NCBI RefSeq assembly: GCF_003385895.1
Contig: NZ_QRDQ01000010.1
Span: forward strand, 372,001-436,000
Length of the DNA stretch: 64,000 nucleotides
Origin: Flavobacterium cutihirudinis
Lineage (GTDB): Bacteria; Bacteroidota; Bacteroidia; Flavobacteriales; Flavobacteriaceae
Reading direction: 5' to 3'
The notes beneath the pieces are model-generated. The model did not search any database. It was not told the DNA's origin and saw nothing but the letters and a program-made list of their open reading frames with translations. Both the position numbers and the translations under genes were made by a program. This document shows, in pieces, positions 60,500-64,000 of this stretch; position 1 is the first letter of the stretch; each line of letters starts with the position of its first letter.

Positions 60500-61861
60500 T
60501 TACGAATGAAAAACTAGTTGAAATAAATTCGTGTTAATATCTGTAACACTGTAAGTTATAGTCGCATTGTGAAGTGTAAGGATTCGCTGTACGATACGTA
60601 AGCCTAACCCAAAACCTGAAGTTCCGTGGGCATTTTTACCACGCATAAAAGGTTGAAAAAGATTTCTTTGTTCGTTTTCGCTTAAAGTTTTTCCTGTGTT
60701 GGATACTGAAACAACAAGCTGATTATCATGTATACCGATTTTTACTTTTGCTTGTTTATTGTCTGAGTAAACACAGGCATTTTTTAAGACATTGCCTAAA
60801 GCAATTTCCAAAAGATTCTTGTTTCCTCTAATTTCCAAAGCAGAATCAAGATTTTCATTTTCTTCCATTTCGAAAAGAATTACAAAATCAGGAAAACTTT
60901 TATTCAAGTTTTCAATAGCTGAGAACAGAATTTCATCTATTCGTTGCATTTCGTTTTTTTCAAGACTTCTGTTGTCAATCTTTGAAAGAATAAGTAGAGA
61001 AGTGATTAATTCGGTTAATTGATTTACGTCGGATAAAATAGTTTTTAAAAATGATTTTCCTTTGTCAGATGTTGTTGTATCAGAGATAACGTTCTCAATT
61101 TGTGAAGTAATTCTGGATAGAGGTGTTCTTAATTCATGAGATGCATGCGCTGTAAATTCTTTTTGTTTTTGATAAGAAATTTCAATCCGGTCCATCATAA
61201 AATTAAACTCATTGGCAATCAGGTCAATCTCATTCTTGTTGCTTTTTGATTGAATTCTTGTGTCAAGATTATTTTCGTTTATGTTTTTTATTTTTTGATG
61301 AAAAATACTTAATGGACTCATGGCTTTTTTTACCATGAAAGAAGTTAGAATCCAACATATACAAGTGAAAAAAATGTAAGATATAATTAAGGTGTATCTT
61401 AAAAAAAGTAGTTTTCGTTTTCCATAATCATCCGTTGCAGAAATTAAGGCATAAAAATCTTTATCTTTTGTATCATAGAAAACGCCATAAACTTCATAAT
61501 CGCCTTGTTGTTTAAAAAAGGTTTTATGTTTTTTGAGGTATTTTAGATCTTCTATCGACCAGTTTATTTTTGCATCATCAATACTGCTGTAAATCAGCTT
61601 ATAATGAGAATCAAAAACCAAAGTTTTTTCATCGTATAACTTATTGATAGAATTTTGATCAATCATTTTTAAAAGCTGATCATCAACTTCTTTAACATTT
61701 ACAAGAAGTTTAATGTTCGAAAGTGCCTTTATTTCCAGTCGGTCTCTAAATTCTTCTTTTCTGAAATTAGAATACAAAACAAATATCACGGTTGAAGCCA
61801 ATCCAAAAAGGATTGTAAACAACAAACTTACTAAAAGTGATATTCTGTTTTTTAATGTCAT
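60500..61861 (-). CDS. Sensor histidine kinase (heavy-metal type)
   Basis: 453 residues. Two membrane helices (about 12-32 and 155-175) bound a periplasmic sensor domain of about 120 residues. A HAMP region follows, then the phospho-acceptor His242 in SHELRTPLSR, the N-box (LGNVLKNACVYS), an F-box (LFQPFMRG) and the G2-box (GFGLGLRIVQ). The G1 box reads VSNTGKT, with Asn where Asp is usual, a variant also seen in this subfamily. Its start overlaps the response-regulator stop (ATGA). It probably senses the metal exported by the adjacent pump. Confidence 0.93.
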   Translation of the reverse strand: MTLKNRISLLVSLLFTILFGLASTVIFVLYSNFRKEEFRDRLEIKALSNIKLLVNVKEVDDQLLKMIDQNSINKLYDEKTLVFDSHYKLIYSSIDDAKINWSIEDLKYLKKHKTFFKQQGDYEVYGVFYDTKDKDFYALISATDDYGKRKLLFLRYTLIISYIFFTCICWILTSFMVKKAMSPLSIFHQKIKNINENNLDTRIQSKSNKNEIDLIANEFNFMMDRIEISYQKQKEFTAHASHELRTPLSRITSQIENVISDTTTSDKGKSFLKTILSDVNQLTELITSLLILSKIDNRSLEKNEMQRIDEILFSAIENLNKSFPDFVILFEMEENENLDSALEIRGNKNLLEIALGNVLKNACVYSDNKQAKVKIGIHDNQLVVSVSNTGKTLSENEQRNLFQPFMRGKNAHGTSGFGLGLRIVQRILTLHNATITYSVTDINTNLFQLVFHS

Positions 61862-62538
61862 TCCTGATTACTTAAGTAATAACCATATCCAACTTTAGTT
61901 CTGATAAGTTTGGTTTCATGGTCTTTATCAATTTTCTTTCGAAGAAAATTTATGTATACTTCAATTGTGTTCTGATTTGTTTCTATATGATAATCCCAGA
62001 GCTTTTCGGCGATAAATTGTTTAGACAATACTTTTCCTTTAGCTTGCGCCAAAATCAAAATTAGCTTAAACTCTTTTGGGGTTAATTTTATTTCTTCTCC
62101 CGAACGAAAGACCTTCATTTCTTCTTCAAAAATTTCTAAATCTTCTATTTGAATATTTTTCTCAATTTGCTGGGGAATTTCTTTTCGTCTCAATAAAGAT
62201 GAAATACGGGCATATAATTCCTCGAAATGAAAAGGTTTTACCAGATAATCATCAGCTCCATTGTCAAACGAGGCTAGTTTATCTTCAATATCACTAAATG
62301 CAGTGAGCATTATTATGGGAGTTTTTTTATCGATGTCTCTAATTTCCTTGCACACTTCAATTCCGTTTTTCCCGGGAACATTAATATCGAGTATAATTAA
62401 ATCATAATCGTAAGGAAAATATTTCTTTAGCAGTAATGTGCCATCATAAAAAGGAATACACTCGAATTCTTTATTGGTAAAGAAAGTAGAGATTTCTTTT
62501 GATAAAGTAAAATCATCCTCGAGTAATAGAATCTTCAT
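61858..62538 (-). CDS. OmpR-family response regulator
   Basis: 226 residues. Receiver domain with acidic residues in LLLEDDF, phospho-acceptor Asp51 (IILDINVPG), Thr in IIMLTAFSD and Lys in DYLVKPFHFEE. The C-terminal winged helix (about 130-226) has the KLTPKEFKLILIL and VYINFLRKKID segments. Translationally coupled to the kinase. Its likely targets are the phased repeats before the efflux operon and possibly its own promoter, where a 13-bp-arm palindrome lies at 62556-62584. Confidence 0.95.
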   Translation of the reverse strand: MKILLLEDDFTLSKEISTFFTNKEFECIPFYDGTLLLKKYFPYDYDLIILDINVPGKNGIEVCKEIRDIDKKTPIIMLTAFSDIEDKLASFDNGADDYLVKPFHFEELYARISSLLRRKEIPQQIEKNIQIEDLEIFEEEMKVFRSGEEIKLTPKEFKLILILAQAKGKVLSKQFIAEKLWDYHIETNQNTIEVYINFLRKKIDKDHETKLIRTKVGYGYYLSNQE

Positions 62539-62555
62539 ATATTGTTTTTTAACAT

Positions 62556-62584
62556 ATTAGGCTACTATAAGATAATAGCCTAAT
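62556..62584. promoter_or_regulatory. Palindrome upstream of the response regulator
   Basis: ATTAGGCTACTAT and ATAATAGCCTAAT form 13-bp arms with one mismatch, 18 bp before the response-regulator start. No T-tract follows on either strand, so an operator or RNA hairpin is more likely than a terminator. Confidence 0.5.
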
Positions 62585-62597
62585 AGTATAATATTAT

Positions 62598-63686
62598 TTA
62601 TTTAAAATAAGAAAAAGTTTCATTGTTTTCAATTTTCAGCAATGATTCATATATAAGCTGAATAACATTTTCGACATCTTCCTTATGAACCATTTCAACG
62701 GTAGTATGCATATAACGTAAAGGCAATGAAATCAATGCCGATGCTACGCCACCATTACTGTAAGCAAAAGCATCTGTATCTGTACCAGTGGCACTAGATG
62801 TTGCATTACGTTGAAACGGAATATTATTTGCCTCCGCTGTATCAACAATCAAATCGCGCAATTTGTTCTGAACTGCAGGCGAATAGGCAATTACGGGACC
62901 TTTACCCATTTTTAGATCACCTTCAATTTTTTTGTCAATCATTGGTGTATTAGTATCATGACAGACATCGGTAATAATTGCGACATTTGGTTTTATAGTA
63001 TGTGCAATCATTTCGGCACCACGTAACCCAATTTCTTCCTGAACCGAATTTACAATATATAAACCAAACGGAAGTGTCTTTTTGTTTTCATGTAACAAAC
63101 GCGCTACTTCAGCAATCATAAAACCTCCCATTCTGTTGTCAATAGCGCGGCAAACAAATTTGTTTTCGTTCAAAATCATAAATTCATCCGGATACGTAAT
63201 AACACAACCCACATGAACGCCCATCGCTTCAACTTGTTCCTTAGTTTCGCAACCCAGATCAATAAATATATTACTCAATTTTGGAGTTTCTTCTTTATCT
63301 CTCAAACGGGTATGAATTGCCGGCCAGCCAAAAACACCTTTTACAATTCCTTTTTTAGTATGAATATCGACTCTTTTTGAAGGCGCAATCTGATGATCAG
63401 AACCTCCGTTTCTAATAACATATAATAATCCGTCATCAGTAATATAATTTACATACCATGAAATTTCATCAGCATGTCCTTCAATCACAACTTTAAAAGG
63501 AGCTTCTGGATTAATGACTCCAACTGCTGTCCCATAAGTATCCGTAATAAAAGTATCAACATAAGGTTTTAAATATTGCATCCAAAGTTTTTGACCTTCA
63601 CTTTCATATCCGGTAGGCGAGGCGTTATTTAGGTAGCTTTCAAGGAAGGCAATTGACGTATCTTTTAAGATAGAATTTGAACTCAT
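62598..63686 (-). CDS. M42 family aminopeptidase
   Basis: 362 residues. Dinuclear-metal ligands sit in EGHADEISW (His), AIDNRMGGFM (Asp), the catalytic pair in NSVQEEIGLRGAE (Glu-Glu), ITDVCHDTN (Asp) and YMHTTVEMVHKED (His). This is the M42/glutamyl aminopeptidase-like fold, a cytoplasmic tetrahedral peptidase trimming peptides. Upstream and divergent to it lies the DUF4294 gene. Confidence 0.93.
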   Translation of the reverse strand: MSSNSILKDTSIAFLESYLNNASPTGYESEGQKLWMQYLKPYVDTFITDTYGTAVGVINPEAPFKVVIEGHADEISWYVNYITDDGLLYVIRNGGSDHQIAPSKRVDIHTKKGIVKGVFGWPAIHTRLRDKEETPKLSNIFIDLGCETKEQVEAMGVHVGCVITYPDEFMILNENKFVCRAIDNRMGGFMIAEVARLLHENKKTLPFGLYIVNSVQEEIGLRGAEMIAHTIKPNVAIITDVCHDTNTPMIDKKIEGDLKMGKGPVIAYSPAVQNKLRDLIVDTAEANNIPFQRNATSSATGTDTDAFAYSNGGVASALISLPLRYMHTTVEMVHKEDVENVIQLIYESLLKIENNETFSYFK

Positions 63687-63767
63687 AAAAATATTTTTTT
63701 GCTAAATTAAAAATTTGGTATTAGAGTTGTGTATAAATATATAATTTTACATTTAAATTATGACTCG

Positions 63768-64000
63768 ATGAGATTTACCTACATTCTTTTATTTTTTATT
63801 TTGATATCTTTTTCAGGCCAGGCTCAGGTTACGCCAAAAGAAAATCAGCAAATGGGTTATGTACTAACAGAAAAAGATTCCATTTTGGGTGATACGATTG
63901 AATTACCTGAGATCATCATTACAAAAGAAAAACTCGATCCCGAAGCCCAAAAGCAATTTTTGATTCTTCAAAACAGGGTTTATAAGGTATATCCGTATGC
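63768..64000 (+). CDS. DUF4294 domain protein (partial, runs off the right edge)
   Basis: 77 complete codons plus a partial one from the ATG at 63768. A signal peptide (cleavage near SGQAQ, about residue 20) is followed by the conserved opening of the DUF4294 family: DTIELPEIIITKEKLDPEAQ and then FLILQNRVYKVYPYA. The family is exported, Bacteroidota-specific and uncharacterised. The C-terminus is outside the window. Confidence 0.83.
   Translation, partial: MRFTYILLFFILISFSGQAQVTPKENQQMGYVLTEKDSILGDTIELPEIIITKEKLDPEAQKQFLILQNRVYKVYPY

Noticed and set aside
1-64000. CRISPR arrays, tRNA or rRNA genes, prophage or intact insertion sequences
   Set aside because: No regularly spaced repeats, no tRNA- or rRNA-like sequence and no transposase or phage structural genes were found.

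Overview
The window comes from an AT-rich member of the Bacteroidota, most likely Flavobacterium or a close relative. The evidence is the gliding-motility genes gldF and gldG, FecR/TonB-receptor and GLPGLI families, STN-domain TonB receptors, many Tat- or lipoprotein-type exported proteins, TAnnTTTG-type promoter elements, and intergenic palindromes of the kind common in flavobacteria. It looks chromosomal. I see no rRNA, tRNA, CRISPR array, phage or intact insertion sequence.

Layout. 1-3441: FecR anti-sigma factor and its TonB-dependent transducer; the sigma gene is probably just off the left edge. 3706-7420: six exported or membrane-anchored proteins (a repeat lipoprotein, an OB-fold protein, a DUF5777 barrel, a haem lipoprotein, YceI and CHRD), an envelope operon of unknown purpose. 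7541-17741: a ten-gene minus-strand operon that reads as an oxidative 3-keto-sugar pathway. It holds a Tat-borne small subunit with a GMC dehydrogenase and a cytochrome c, a DUF1080 hydrolase, two Gfo/Idh/MocA oxidoreductases, three TIM-barrel isomerases and a sugar or nucleoside-type MFS permease. 18297-26901: a CAP lipoprotein, trxB, an orphan ilvN-like gene behind two tandem Ile-leader attenuators, a class V aminotransferase, a pyruvate-carboxylase-like relic, ppdK and a Crp/Fnr regulator. 27107-30692: a GLPGLI protein and a TonB-dependent outer-membrane protein.

31363-47878 is mainly housekeeping: mnmE, a universal stress protein, a membrane-anchored MutS homologue, an amidohydrolase, an AraC regulator, a FrnE-type DsbA, dnaN, gldG and gldF, a monooxygenase, a SAM hydrolase, phoH, and HAD and DUF502 proteins. 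48034-54844: an S9 peptidase, purC, a lipoprotein, an SRPBCC protein, an ankyrin protein and DUF2238. 54968-62538: a two-component system followed by a CzcCBA-type heavy-metal efflux operon. 62598-63686: an M42 peptidase. 63768-end: the start of a DUF4294 gene.

The most unusual structure is at 20813-21092 on the minus strand. Two consecutive leader peptides, 16 and 18 residues long and rich in Ile, are each followed by an intrinsic terminator and a competing antiterminator pairing. Together they precede a monocistronic acetolactate-synthase small-subunit homologue that has no large subunit nearby. The two plus-strand genes on either side of it, trxB and the aminotransferase, share an upstream motif pair at identical spacing.
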